From contig SKCR01001847.1 of assembly GCA_019454045.1 (NCBI GenBank), positions 62,001 through 126,000 on the forward strand: 64,000 bases of DNA, in the 5' to 3' direction. This stretch comes from Zanthoxylum bungeanum. Its lineage: Eukaryota; Streptophyta; Magnoliopsida; Sapindales; Rutaceae. Both the position numbers and the translations under genes were made by a program. Positions 24,209-33,247 of this stretch are shown here, piece after piece (within the stretch, counting starts at the first letter, position 1; each line of letters begins with the position of its first letter). Below the pieces are notes generated by a model, which was not told the origin of the DNA, did not search any database, and saw nothing but the letters and a program-made list of their open reading frames with translations.

Positions 24209-24869
24209 TTAAAGGTTAAGATCCAGATTTATCCGACGCTTCTTACCACGATCATTATCATACCAGTTTATCTTGGAAATGATAGGGTCAATTTGTGGTT
24301 CAAAGGCTAAGATTTGGTCAATTAAATCTAGGGCAGTTCTAGCAGTGAAGATGAGTTCTTTTAAAGGTTTTGACACGAACCCATTTCTTCGGGCATCATC
24401 AAGAAACACACAAAGAAAATCATAAAATCCATCAGCGTTGAACAGTCCAATCGGTTTCTGGTGTATGTTTAAGTTCGCCCAACATAGTAATGTAAAGATT
24501 TCCTCCATTGTACCCAAATAACCTGGAAAAGCAATAAAAGCATCAGCACGGTTAATCATTTCTACTAATCGCTCAGACATATCTGGCACAATTAGTTCCT
24601 CTCTATTTGATGGTCCTATCAGATTCACTTCCTCCAAAGGTTTTGGGATGATTCCCAAGACTTGACTGCCTCCATCTTGTACACTGTACAGCCTTTGAAA
24701 TGATTCCCATTAGTCCAAGATTGCCACCGCCATATACTAAGTGCATATTCCTTTCAGCTAAGACTCGACCCAATTCCTGTGCCGCCGCTACGTATTGTGG
24801 CTTAGTACCAACACTAGTACCACAAAAGTCACATATATTTACAACTCGTCTTCTTGAAGTAGCTTCCAT
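24209..24869 (-). pseudogene. LOG-family protein, E1 copy, frameshifted
   Basis: Homologue of the intact E2 gene (30449-31102). LOG enzymes release active cytokinin base from its nucleoside 5'-monophosphate. The first part (start ATG 24869, MEATSRR) encodes ICDFCGTSVG and YGGGNLGLMG; near 24680 a 7-bp insertion repeating TGTACAG shifts the frame, and the second part continues in another frame with SERLVEM and then FPGYLGTMEE, where the usual PGG has become PGY. The C-terminus RGKKRRINLDLNL is preserved. It lies in sense direction in the retrotransposon, downstream of CRP. Inactivated by the shift and probably by the altered signature. Confidence 0.88.
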
Positions 24870-24938
24870 TTTATATATGTTTCTTTTCTCAAATCTGGAT
24901 GCCTTCAAAAGTGCAATGATGAGTTGAATTTACATCAC

Positions 24939-24950
24939 CTGAAAAGGGAT
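24939..24950 (-). promoter_or_regulatory. possible splice acceptor upstream of E1 LOG
   Basis: Minus strand reads CCCTTTTCAG/GTGATG, a pyrimidine-rich acceptor about 70 bases before the LOG start. The same position in E2 reads CCCTTTTCAG/GTACT. Conservation of a short pyrimidine tract plus AG suggests a spliced subgenomic message, but this is inference. Confidence 0.35.
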
Positions 24951-25136
24951 GAGTAATAATAGCACTAGTACCTACGAAATGACAATTATTAGTTAAACAG
25001 TAAAATGTATCATGGAAGTCAAAAAAGATTTGGATCCTGTCGGAGAAAATAAAAGAAAATAACAAAACAAATCACAATTATTAGGAAAAGACAAAGATAT
25101 ATAATATTTACAAGAAAGTAACGGCTTGATTGTCGT

Positions 25137-25685
25137 CTATGCGTCAAGGACAAGCTTCCCATCCAATTTTCTTATAAATTGGCTAACAGGGTCTTTTAGA
25201 GTCAGATTCCCGAGACTATACTGTTGTCTTTGTTTTCGAAATTGTGTAAATAACATGTGAATTGCATGATGCACATATCCACTGGAATGCGTCTCAAGAG
25301 TCTTAGATATGTCATTCAGAGACTCTTTACTCAAGCCATCCCTAATGAATTTAATTTTATCTTCATGGTTATCAGACACAATTCCTAAAGAACGACAACG
25401 AGTATTACATGTCATGCGAGCACATATATAACAAACACCCATCTTTTTAGCTCTTCTCTTTTTAGCGTAGGTGCTTCTTCCTAAACCAGACAGATGTGAA
25501 ACAAAAGATTCAGAGGACTCACTTGCCAATCGGACCCGTGCTTCAATAATCCAACGAATGTCATTAGGAATACCTTTGATCATCAGTAGTCTCATCCGTT
25601 CCAAGAGACCTTTGTAGACTTTCATCAGATAGTTTTGAGAGAGAGAAGGAAATTGCTTGTGAAGATTTACGAGAACTTCTTCCAT
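25137..25685 (-). CDS. small basic cysteine-motif protein resembling carlavirus-type CRP, E1 copy (open)
   Basis: 182 residues from ATG 25685. That start is chosen because the E2 copy begins at the matching codon; an ATG 18 bases further upstream (25703) lies in an inserted MITE. Seen: an N-terminal helical-looking part with IPNDIRWIIEARVRL, then GLGRSTYAKKRRAKKMGVC, a C-x2-C-x4-C-x3-C cluster (cysteines 85, 88, 93, 97 from this start), and KIKFIRDGLSKESL after it. The order (G-x-S-x-Y-A, basic RRA, G-x-C-x2-C, later R-C) resembles the cysteine-rich nucleic-acid-binding proteins (Pfam Carla_C4 type) of carlaviruses and relatives, though the cysteine spacing is shorter than I expect there. It sits between integrase and LOG in the env position. 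Function unknown; nucleic-acid binding or silencing suppression would be guesses. The C-terminal 75 residues match nothing I know. Confidence 0.6.
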   Translation of the reverse strand: MEEVLVNLHKQFPSLSQNYLMKVYKGLLERMRLLMIKGIPNDIRWIIEARVRLASESSESFVSHLSGLGRSTYAKKRRAKKMGVCYICARMTCNTRCRSLGIVSDNHEDKIKFIRDGLSKESLNDISKTLETHSSGYVHHAIHMLFTQFRKQRQQYSLGNLTLKDPVSQFIRKLDGKLVLDA

Positions 25686-25691
25686 CCTGAA

Positions 25692-26169
25692 TAGGGATGG
25701 CAAATTCTGGATCCGGACCTGGGTCCGGATCCGGAAGAGGTTTTGTTACCCCGGGTCCGGTTCCGGACCTGAGTAAATATTCTCGGCTCAGTTACCCGGA
25801 TTGCTTTTTTTTTTAATTTTTTTTTTAAATTTTAATTGTATTATTTTATATTTATATTTGTATTTTGTCAATTTTATTAGTTTTATTTCAATTCTTTTAA
25901 TTTTTTATTATATTCTATTATATATATATATATATATGCATAATATTTTATATTTTTTTTATTATAATCTAATTTATTATATTTATTATTTATTTTATTT
26001 TTATTCTTTTCCGAACTCGGGTATACCCGGTCCGGACCCGGAATCACCCGGGTCTTAATTTTAAGGACCCGGGTCCGGATTTTTTAATTTCGGACCCGGG
26101 TCTTCTCGGACCCGGGTCGTCCGGGTCCATACGGACCCGGGCCGGGTCCGGGTCTTGTTGCCATCTCTA
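25692..26169. mobile_element. hAT MITE 3, inserted at the start of E1 CRP
   Basis: 478 bp with inverted ends TAGGGATGGCAA and TTGCCATCTCTA, and a perfect 8-bp duplication ATCCTGAA (25684-25691 and 26170-26177). The arms are rich in GGACCCGGGTCCGG-type words and the centre is nearly pure AT. A different family from the MITEs at 4480 and 13128. It lies 6 bases from the CRP start codon and separates it from its presumed leader and splice acceptor. Confidence 0.92.
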
Positions 26170-26410
26170 ATCCTGAAATCTGATTTTACCTACACAATTA
26201 AACACACAAAAATAAAACACACCAAATCACAATATATACACAAATTGCATGGGTTGCCTCCCAGTGAGCGCTAAGTTTAAAGTCGTCAACTAGATATGAC
26301 TGCCCGAACGTTAGGCTAGATCGCTCAAATGATTCTCCCTAGTAGTGTTTGACAGCTGACTGTTAACTTTGAATGTTTTGTTGGTGTTGGGATCAAGCAA
26401 CTCAGCAGCT
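26170..26410 (-). other. E1 end of pol and spacer before CRP
   Basis: Contains decayed C-terminal integrase coding sequence (about 26300-26410; minus-strand traces like the KTFKVKN and VKHYWGES found intact in E2) and a short leader with an acceptor-like GATTTCAG at 26173-26180 on the minus strand. Confidence 0.55.
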
Positions 26411-27697
26411 CTATATGGTAAAACATGAGTGACTACAAATGGACCTGGACCATCTTGATTTCAAATTTCCAGGGAAAAGTTTCAACCTTGAATTGTATAA
26501 CAACACATGTATCATTGGTTCCAGTTGTCTGCGCATAATTTTTCGATCATGCCATTTCTTGGTCTTTTCTTTGTATAATCTGGCTTTCTCATAAGCCTGT
26601 AGGCGAAACTCCTCCAATTCGTTGAGTTGATGAAGCCGTTTCTCTCCTGAAGCTTGTGGATCAAGATTCAACTTCTTCAGTGCCCAGTACGCCTTCTGTT
26701 CAAGCTCAACTGGCAGATGGCACGCTTTCCCAAACACCATTCGATATGGGGACATACCAATGGGTGTCTTGTAAGCTGTCAGGTATGCCCATAATGCGTC
26801 ATCCAATTTTGTAGACCAGTCTCTCATTGTTGATCCAATGGTTCTCTCCAAGATTCTTTTGATCTCCATGTTCGAAACTTCAACATGTCCATTTGACTGT
26901 GGATGATAAGCAGTGGAAACTTTATGAGTAACTCTATATTTGGATAGAAGTGCATCAAAGTATTTTTTGCAGAAGTGTGTACCACCATCACTGATAAGCG
27001 CCCGAGGTGTTCTGAAGCGAGTGAAAATATTATTTTTAAGGAATTTAATCACCATTTTTGAATTATTTGATGGCAGTGCTATTGCTTCAACTATTGCTTC
27101 AACCTATTTGGAGACGTAGTCTACTGCAACTAGTATGTACGGGTTTTCGATTGATGGAACAAAGGGTCCTATGAAATCAATCCCCCACACATTGAATATC
27201 TCAACTTCCAGGATTTTTTGTAGAGGTCTTTCATTTCTTCTCGAAATATTTCCCGTTCTCTGGAACCTGTCACATTGAAGAGCAAAAAGATAAGTATCTT
27301 TAAAAAGAGTGGGCCATAACAAACCTGATTGTAGGAATTTGGCTGCAGTTTTATTCCCGCTGAAGTGTCCGCCATATGGTGACGAATGATAGTGTTGCAA
27401 GAAACTATTGACCTCCTCATGTGGAACACATCGTCTCAGTAATTGATCAACATAATATTTGAATAGGTACGGCTCATCCCATACATAATGCTTGACTTCT
27501 TTGAAGAATTTCTTCCGTTGCTGAGTTGTCCATTCCAACGACCATTTTCCTGATACTATGTAGTTGACATAGTCATCATACCAAAGGACATCATGCTGTT
27601 TCATGGCAAATAACTGTTCATCTGGAAAATTTTCTTTGATTGTCAATTCTTTGACAGTTGTTTCTCCATTCTGGAGCCTCGATAAGTGATCTGCCAC
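26411..27697 (-). pseudogene. E1 pol: integrase (and end of RNase H region)
   Basis: Two open pieces separated by a break near 27056-27103. The first (27104-27697) has MADHLSRLQNGE, an HHCC-like segment (HYHSSPYGGHFSG ... LFALQCDRFQRTGN) and the first catalytic aspartate in VWGIDFIGPF. The second (26411-27055) carries the second aspartate in [10 protein letters not shown], the glutamate in [17 protein letters not shown], and [18 protein letters not shown], all as in Athila integrases. The C-terminal part is shifted. Catalyses DNA insertion in an active element; here broken. Confidence 0.88.
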
Positions 27698-27721
27698 TTG
27701 GTTTTATATGTTTTTCCTGTC

Positions 27722-28806
27722 TCAGATTTCCACGTCAAATTCTTGCTGTAGAAGTATCCATCGGATCAATCTGGGTTTGGCATCTTTCTTCACGATCAGG
27801 TATTTCATTGTTGAATGATCTGTGGAGACCACCACTTTGGGACCCAGCAGATAAGATCCAAATTTATCAAAAGCAAACACAACTGTGAGCAACTCCTTTT
27901 TCAGTTGTTGTATAGTTGAGTTGAGCTTCATTTAGAGTTCTTTTGGATTAGTAAATGATATGGAAAATATTTGCTTTACGTTGTCCCAAAACTGCACCTA
28001 CAGCAAAATCACTAGCATCGCACATCACTTCAAATGGAATGGTCCAGTGTGGTGCTACTATGATGGGGGCAGAAATCAGCTTCTGTTTTAAGATCTCAAA
28101 AGCTTCGTGGCATTCTTTGGTGAAGTTGAAAGGCACATATTTCTCCAGAAGATTGCACAAAGGTTTAGCAATCTTTGAAAAGTCTTTGATAAATCTCCTG
28201 TAAAAGCCAGCATGTCTGAGAAAACTCTGAATCCCTTTAACAGATGTTGGTGGAGGTATTTTTTTAATTGTCTCGATCTTTGCTTTTTCTACCTCGATTC
28301 CCTTTTGTGAAATCTGATGTCCCAGGTTTATTCCTTCTTGCACCATGAAGTGACATTTCTCCCAGTTGAGTACTAGGTTGGTATCTTCATACATTTGTAG
28401 CACTTGTTCCAGATTTTGCAAGCAGTAGTCGAAAGAATCTCTAAACACAGAGAAATCATCCATGAAAACCTCCATACTTTGTTCCAGCATGTCTGAGAAG
28501 ATAGCCATCATGCAACGTTGAAATGTAGCAGGAGCATTACATAGTCCAAATGGCATCATGAGGAAAGCAAAAGTACCATACGGACATGTAAAAGTGGTTT
28601 TCTCCTGATCTTCTGGGGTGATGGCTATCTGATTATACCCTGAATATCCATCCAGAAAGTAATAGAATTCATGTCCCGCCAATCTGTCTAGCATCTAGTC
28701 AATGAATGGTAGCGAAAAATGATCTTTTCTTGTTGCTTTGTTCAGCTTCCTGTAGTTCATGCATACTCTTCATCCAGTCATCGTTCTTGTTGGAATTAAC
28801 TCGTTC
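27722..28806 (-). pseudogene. E1 pol: reverse transcriptase and RNase H, truncated at the N-terminus
   Basis: The open piece 27948-28694 holds FLDGYSGYNQI, TFTCPYGTFAFLMMPFGLCN and the catalytic box VFMDDFSVF (FxDD as in Athila-type enzymes), followed by GHQISQKGIEVEKAKI and the connection SFLRHAGFYRRFIKDFSKI. RNase H starts in VMCDASDFAVGAVLGQR and continues after a shift in 27722-27931. Upstream, 28695-28806 encodes a decayed ELIPTRTMTG and YRKLNKATRKDHFSLPFID, with in-frame stops, and is cut at 28806 where E2 LTR sequence begins. Confidence 0.88.
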
Positions 28807-29098
28807 TGATTGGTCCACGTGCCCCGGTGCACGTTAGCAGACTCTGGCACACATTAGCAGACTCCGGCGCACGTTAGCGGTCGCGACCCAGAGTGTGTGT
28901 TGCGACGCGCCAAATGATAGTTGTGCCTTTTTTGTCTGTTTTTCACTGTTTTGGCCCTGAATCACCTCCAGAGAGTCCTGAAACTTTATTTATCTACAAA
29001 ATAACACAAAACACATTAAAATATTCACAAAACTCAAGAAACTATACAAAATATTAAGTCAAATGAGTGGGAAATAGTGATACATTTACCACTCATCA
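28807..29098 (-). repeat. E2-side 3' LTR fragment
   Basis: Begins in mid-LTR at TGATTGGTCCACGTGCCCC and runs to CATCA, followed by the polypurine tract CACCCCCAAACC. It is almost identical to 22557-22870 of E1, apart from fewer copies of a 20-bp GCACGTTAGCAGACT-type unit. Beyond the LTR end, the two elements differ much more often. Confidence 0.85.
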
Positions 29099-30448
29099 CA
29101 CCCCCAAACCTAACATTTTACTAGTCCTCGAGCAAAACAATAAAATACAATAACATAAAAATCTTTAAAATAAAATTAAACTAAGCCACTGTCGTAGGGA
29201 TCACAGTTCCATTTAGCGTATGCAACAAGCCTTTAAACCCCTAGGTGTCCCTAGTGGACGAGTTGTAGTCTCGTGAGGGTTTACAACAATGATACGCACA
29301 AACATTTTACAAAAGTAAAAAGGTAGTAAAACTAATGCACACAAAAGCAAAAAGACAAGAGAAAAGAGAATAAAGAAATTAGTGACTAATCAGGTGAAAC
29401 CTCTACTCCAAGTTACCAGTTGTTTTCTTTCTTTTTAAATTACCGAATAAGTAAATTCTCCGATTATATTTACCATTCTCCATATACACAGCCAACAAAA
29501 TATTAAACAACTCATTTTTGCCCACAACAGTCATAAGTGCAGTTGATAAGAGAGTAATATTTTTGTCCTAAAGTTCTATCAGATTTCACACATTTTTTGC
29601 AGCAATGGAATAATTTTTCTGATTTTTCTGATTTTTTCCTTTGATTTTTCTCTATTTTTTATTTATATACAATATCTTCCATCTATGTAACGAGTGTTAG
29701 GTTGGTGGCTCCCAAACCAGTTGGTTTTAGGGCACCAGGTGTTAAGACACCCCTACGGACTTAATTACTCAGACTTCAGAGATATATATATATTTTTGCA
29801 GCATCTTTGATCCATGTAGCGAGCTTTGGGCCAGTGACTCCCAAACCAGTTGGTTTTAGGGCACCAGGTGTTAAAACACCCTTACAGACTTAATAACTTG
29901 GATCTTAGATTTTTTTTTTTTTTTTACTCCATTGCTTTTTGAGATGCTTCCTCCAATTTAACTAGAGCACTGAATATTACAAACTTTTCAATTACAGTTC
30001 ATGTCCGTATGTTTCTATGTATGTTGATAATATCTGCTAACTGAACATATGAAGATCCATTTTAGTCCGTTTTATGGAGAATTTACAAATTAAATAATTT
30101 AAAAGGAAATAAAAAAAAATTAACTGATTTCGAAAATAGGCTTGAGATACGTCTCAGGAGTGGAAACTCCTTACTCAGCTATCTCTTACCAATTCCACCT
30201 TTTTAGTCAAAATAAAAAAAAAAAAAACACAAAAACACAAAATATTTTTGTAATTTTTGAAAAATTTTCAATTTTTTTTTTGTATTTTTCGAAAAATTTT
30301 GGAGTAAAAACAACACACAAACTAAAAAAGAGGTACTGATCAACTAATTTCCTCCCCCAAACCTAAATGAGACATTGTCCCTAATGTCTTAAACAGTAGA
30401 AGAAGAGTTTAGAAGATAATACCTGGTTAGCTGAAATTCTACAAGAAA
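29099..30448 (-). other. E2 3' non-coding region between LOG and LTR
   Basis: Counterpart of 22871-24208. Two tandem units of about 125 bp (29680-29910) each hold a short hairpin, GGTGTTAAGACACC (29738-29751) and GGTGTTAAAACACC (29867-29880). The stem after the LOG stop is AGACATTG-TCCC-TAATGTCT (30370-30389), next to a purine-rich AGGTTTGGGGGAGG. No gene. Confidence 0.7.
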
Positions 30449-31102
30449 TTAAAGGTTAAGATCCAAATTAATCCTACGCCTCTTACCACGATCATCATCG
30501 GACCAATTTATCTTTGAAATGATAGGGTCAACTCGTGGTCCATAGGCTATGAGTTGGTCTATTAGATCCGGAGCAGTTCTGGCAGTAAAGAGAAGTTCTT
30601 TCAAAGGTTTCGACACGAACTCATTTCTCCGAGCATCATCAAGAAACACACAAAGAAAATCATAAAATCCATCAACGTTGAGCAGTCCAATTGGTTTCTG
30701 GTGTATGTTCAGGTTCGCCCAAGATAGTACTATAAGAATTTCCTCCAATGTGCCCAAGCCACCTGGCAAAGCAATAAAAGCACCAGCACAGTTAATCATT
30801 TCCACTAGTCGTTCAGACATACCTGGCATGATCAGTTCCTCTTCGTTTGATGGTTCAATAAGATTTGCTTCTGCCAAGGGTTTTGGAATGATTCCCAAAA
30901 CGTGACTGCCTCCTTCCTGTACGGCCTTTAAAACGATCCCCATTAGTCCAAGATTTCCTCCGCCATATATTAAGTGCATATTCCTTGCAGCTAAGACTCG
31001 AGCCAATCCCTGTGCTGCTTCTACGTATTGTGGTTTAGTACCAACACTACTACCGCAAAACACACAGATGTTCTCAATTTGTCTTCTTGAAGTGGCTTCC
31101 AT
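30449..31102 (-). CDS. LOG-family cytokinin phosphoribohydrolase-like protein carried by the retrotransposon (open)
   Basis: 217 residues, the usual LOG length, with no stop. LOG enzymes convert cytokinin riboside 5'-monophosphates to active free-base cytokinin in cytosol and nucleus. Seen: Rossmann-type start ICVFCGSSVG (residues 12-21), YGGGNLGLMG (46-55), GSHVLGIIPKPL (65-76), the family signature PGGLGTLEE (113-121), then NIHQKPIGLLNVDGFYDFL. Instead of the common M-x-x-RK loop it has MSERLVEM, so it may belong to a distant LOG subclass. The tail is unusual: basic RGKRRR (205-210) then INLDLNL, an L-x-L-x-L pattern like EAR repression motifs. Sense orientation, downstream of CRP, between integrase and 3' LTR. 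Probably captured from a host LOG gene, without introns. Activity is untested. Confidence 0.87.
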   Translation of the reverse strand: MEATSRRQIENICVFCGSSVGTKPQYVEAAQGLARVLAARNMHLIYGGGNLGLMGIVLKAVQEGGSHVLGIIPKPLAEANLIEPSNEEELIMPGMSERLVEMINCAGAFIALPGGLGTLEEILIVLSWANLNIHQKPIGLLNVDGFYDFLCVFLDDARRNEFVSKPLKELLFTARTAPDLIDQLIAYGPRVDPIISKINWSDDDRGKRRRINLDLNL

Positions 31103-31157
31103 TTTTTAAGTATTTCTTTCTCAACTCCGGATGCCTTCAAAAGTGCAATGACGGGCT

Positions 31158-31180
31158 GAATTTATAGTACCTGAAAAGGG
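31158..31180 (-). promoter_or_regulatory. TATA-like box and splice acceptor before E2 LOG
   Basis: Minus strand: CCCTTTTCAG/GTACTATAAATTC. The CAG could be a 3' splice site for a spliced LOG message (also present in E1), and CTATAAATTC, about 60 bases before the ATG, could be a TATA box (lost in E1, where the sequence reads GATGTAAATTC). Confidence 0.35.
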
Positions 31181-31360
31181 TGAGTAAAAATAGCACAAGT
31201 ATCTTCCAGAGGACGATTAGTAGCGAAATAATATCGTGATAGTCAAAAAGGTCTGGATCCTGTTAGAGAAAATAAAAGAAAACAACAAAACAAATTAAAA
31301 TTATTAAGAAAAGACAAAGAGATATAATATTCACAAGAAAAGTAACAGCTTGATTGACGT

Positions 31361-31909
31361 CTATGCGTCGGGGACAAGCTTCCCATCCAATTTTCTTATA
31401 AATTGGCAAACAGTGTCTTTTTGAGTCAGATTCCCGAGACTTAACAGTTGTCTTTCTTTTTGAAATTGTGTATGTAATTTGCGAAAGGCTATGTGAACAT
31501 ATCCACTGGGATGCGTCTCAAGAGTCGAAGATATATCATATAAAGACTCCTTACTCAAGCCATCCCTAATGAATTTAATTTTATCTTCGCGATTATCAGA
31601 CACCATTCCTAAAGAACGACAACGAGTATTGCAATTTCAGCGTGCACATTTATAACAAACACCCATTTGCTTAGCTCTACGTTTCTTTGCATAGGTGTTT
31701 TTTCCAAAACCAGGCAGATGTGAAATAAAAGAGTCATAAGACTCACCTATCAATCGGACCCGTACTTCAATAATCCAACGAATGTCAGTAGGAATACCTT
31801 TGATCATCAATAATCTCATCCGTTCCAAGCGAGCTTTGTATACTTTCATCAGAGATATTTGAGGGAGAGAAGGAAATTGCTTGTGAAGATTTGCGAGAGC
31901 TTCTTCCAT
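31361..31909 (-). pseudogene. carlavirus-CRP-like small basic protein, E2 copy, with stop
   Basis: Same gene as 25137-25685. The frame opens at ATG 31909 (MEEALANLHKQF) and encodes IPTDIRWIIEVRVRL, YAKKRRAKQMGVCYKCAR, then a TGA at 31634-31636, where the E1 copy has a methionine codon. After the stop the same frame continues with CNTRCRSLG, KIKFIRDGLSKESL and a homologous C-terminus to 31361. Here the second residue pair reads CYKC rather than CYIC. The two copies differ throughout, but mostly in ways that keep the frame. The stop falls inside the cysteine cluster, so it should remove function unless read through. Confidence 0.7.
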
Positions 31910-31921
31910 CTTGAAATGACT

Positions 31922-31945
31922 TAATCTGCAAAAAAACTAAACACA
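31922..31945 (-). promoter_or_regulatory. possible splice acceptor before E2 CRP
   Basis: Minus strand GTTTAGTTTTTTTGCAG/ATTAAG, ending 17 bases before the CRP start. A strong pyrimidine tract plus AG. In E1 the matching place (GATTTCAG) is now separated from the start codon by a MITE. Confidence 0.4.
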
Positions 31946-32050
31946 CTAAAAATAAAACACACCAGATCACAATATATACACAAATTGCATGGATTGCCTC
32001 CCTGCTAGCGCTAAGTTTAAAGTTGTCAGCCAGACTTGACTTCTCGAACG

Positions 32051-32470
32051 TTAAGCTGGATCTGAAAGTGTAACACTTTCTTTTTGTCGTTCAAATGATT
32101 CTCCCCAGTAGTGCTTGACACGCTTGTTTTTAACCTTGAAAGTTTTGTTGGAGTCAGGATCATGTATCTCAACGGCTCTATCTGGTAAAACTTTGGTGAT
32201 CACAAATGGACCTGACCACCGTGATTTTGACTTCCATGGGAAGAATTTCACCCTTGATTTGTTTAACAGTACCTTCTGCCCTGGTTCCAGTTGTATGCGC
32301 ACTAACTTTTCATCATGTCTTTTCTTGCCCTTTTCTTTGTACAATTTGGCATCCTCAAAAGGCTGATTGTGAAATTCCTCCAATTCGTTGAGTTGGTGGA
32401 ACTTTTTCTCTTATGTTGCTTGTAGAGCAAGAATTGGCTCTTTCAGTGCAAAAGATGTTTTATCTTTAGG
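32051..32470 (-). pseudogene. E2 integrase C-terminus joined to the protease end
   Basis: Encodes [36 protein letters not shown] and VKNKRVKHYWGESFERQ, the C-terminal integrase part of Athila elements. Upstream at about 32470 the sequence passes directly from the protease-side text (CQLPVEPKDKT) to integrase text (FALKEPILALQ...), so reverse transcriptase, RNase H and the integrase core were deleted. One in-frame stop near 32411. Confidence 0.78.
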
Positions 32471-33199
32471 CTCCACAGGTAATTGACATGTTTTAAGTTT
32501 GTCAGTAGAACTTTGCATTGCATTGAAGTTCTGAATGGTACTGTGTATCATATCAAGTTTGAAACATTCCTCCTTCTTTTCATCATCTGGGAAATTCATG
32601 GCCTTGAAAACGTTGAATGTTACTTCTTGGTCCTATACCCTCATGGTTAATTCTCTTTTTTGTACATCAATAATGGTTCGACCTGTAGCCAAGAATGGTC
32701 TCCCGAGGATGATTGGCACGTCTGCGTCTTCCTCCATATCAAGGACAATAAAATCTGTTGGGAAAATGAATTTGTCAACCTTGACCAGCACATCTTCAAC
32801 TACACATCTCGGAAATACGAGCGTTCTATCAGCAAGTTGTAGTGAGACTTAAGTTGGCATTGTTTCTCCAATCTGTAATTTCCTAAAAATAGAAAAAGGC
32901 ATCAAGTTAACACTAGCACCTAAATCACACAGAGCCTTACCGAAGTCATGTTCTCCTATGGTGCAAGGAAGAGTGAAACTGCCAGGATCTTTCAACTTTG
33001 GGGGAAGTTTCCTCTGAATGATAGCGCTGTATTCTTCTGATAATGCTACTGTCTCGTAATCTCCCAATCTTCGCTTTCGTGAAAGAATGTCTTTCATGAA
33101 TTTGGCATAGCTGGGCATTTGTTCCAACGCTTCTGGAAATGGAATGTTGATATGTAGCTTTTTGAAGATTTCCGGGAACCGAGAAAACTGCTTGTCCAA
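32471..33199 (-). pseudogene. E2 protease region
   Basis: The open piece 32849-33199 holds KLHINIPFPEALEQMPSYAK, RKLPPKLKDPGSFTLPCTIG and the active site CDLGASVNLMP (D-L-G-A instead of D-S/T-G, as is usual in Athila proteases). The sequence then breaks and continues decayed through 32600-32850, ending in the open piece 32411-32599 with MNFPDDEKKEECFKLD. Confidence 0.82.
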
Positions 33200-33247
33200 T
33201 TTGTTCTTCTGAAGACGTTGAGGAAAATGTGGAGGTGGAATGATTTG

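Noticed and set aside
24700..24927. Plus-strand frames over LOG (24700-24927, 30678-30905)
   Set aside because: Antisense shadows of the LOG genes.
25801..26058. Hydrophobic 85-residue open frame
   Set aside because: Lies in the AT-rich core of the hAT MITE 25692-26169.
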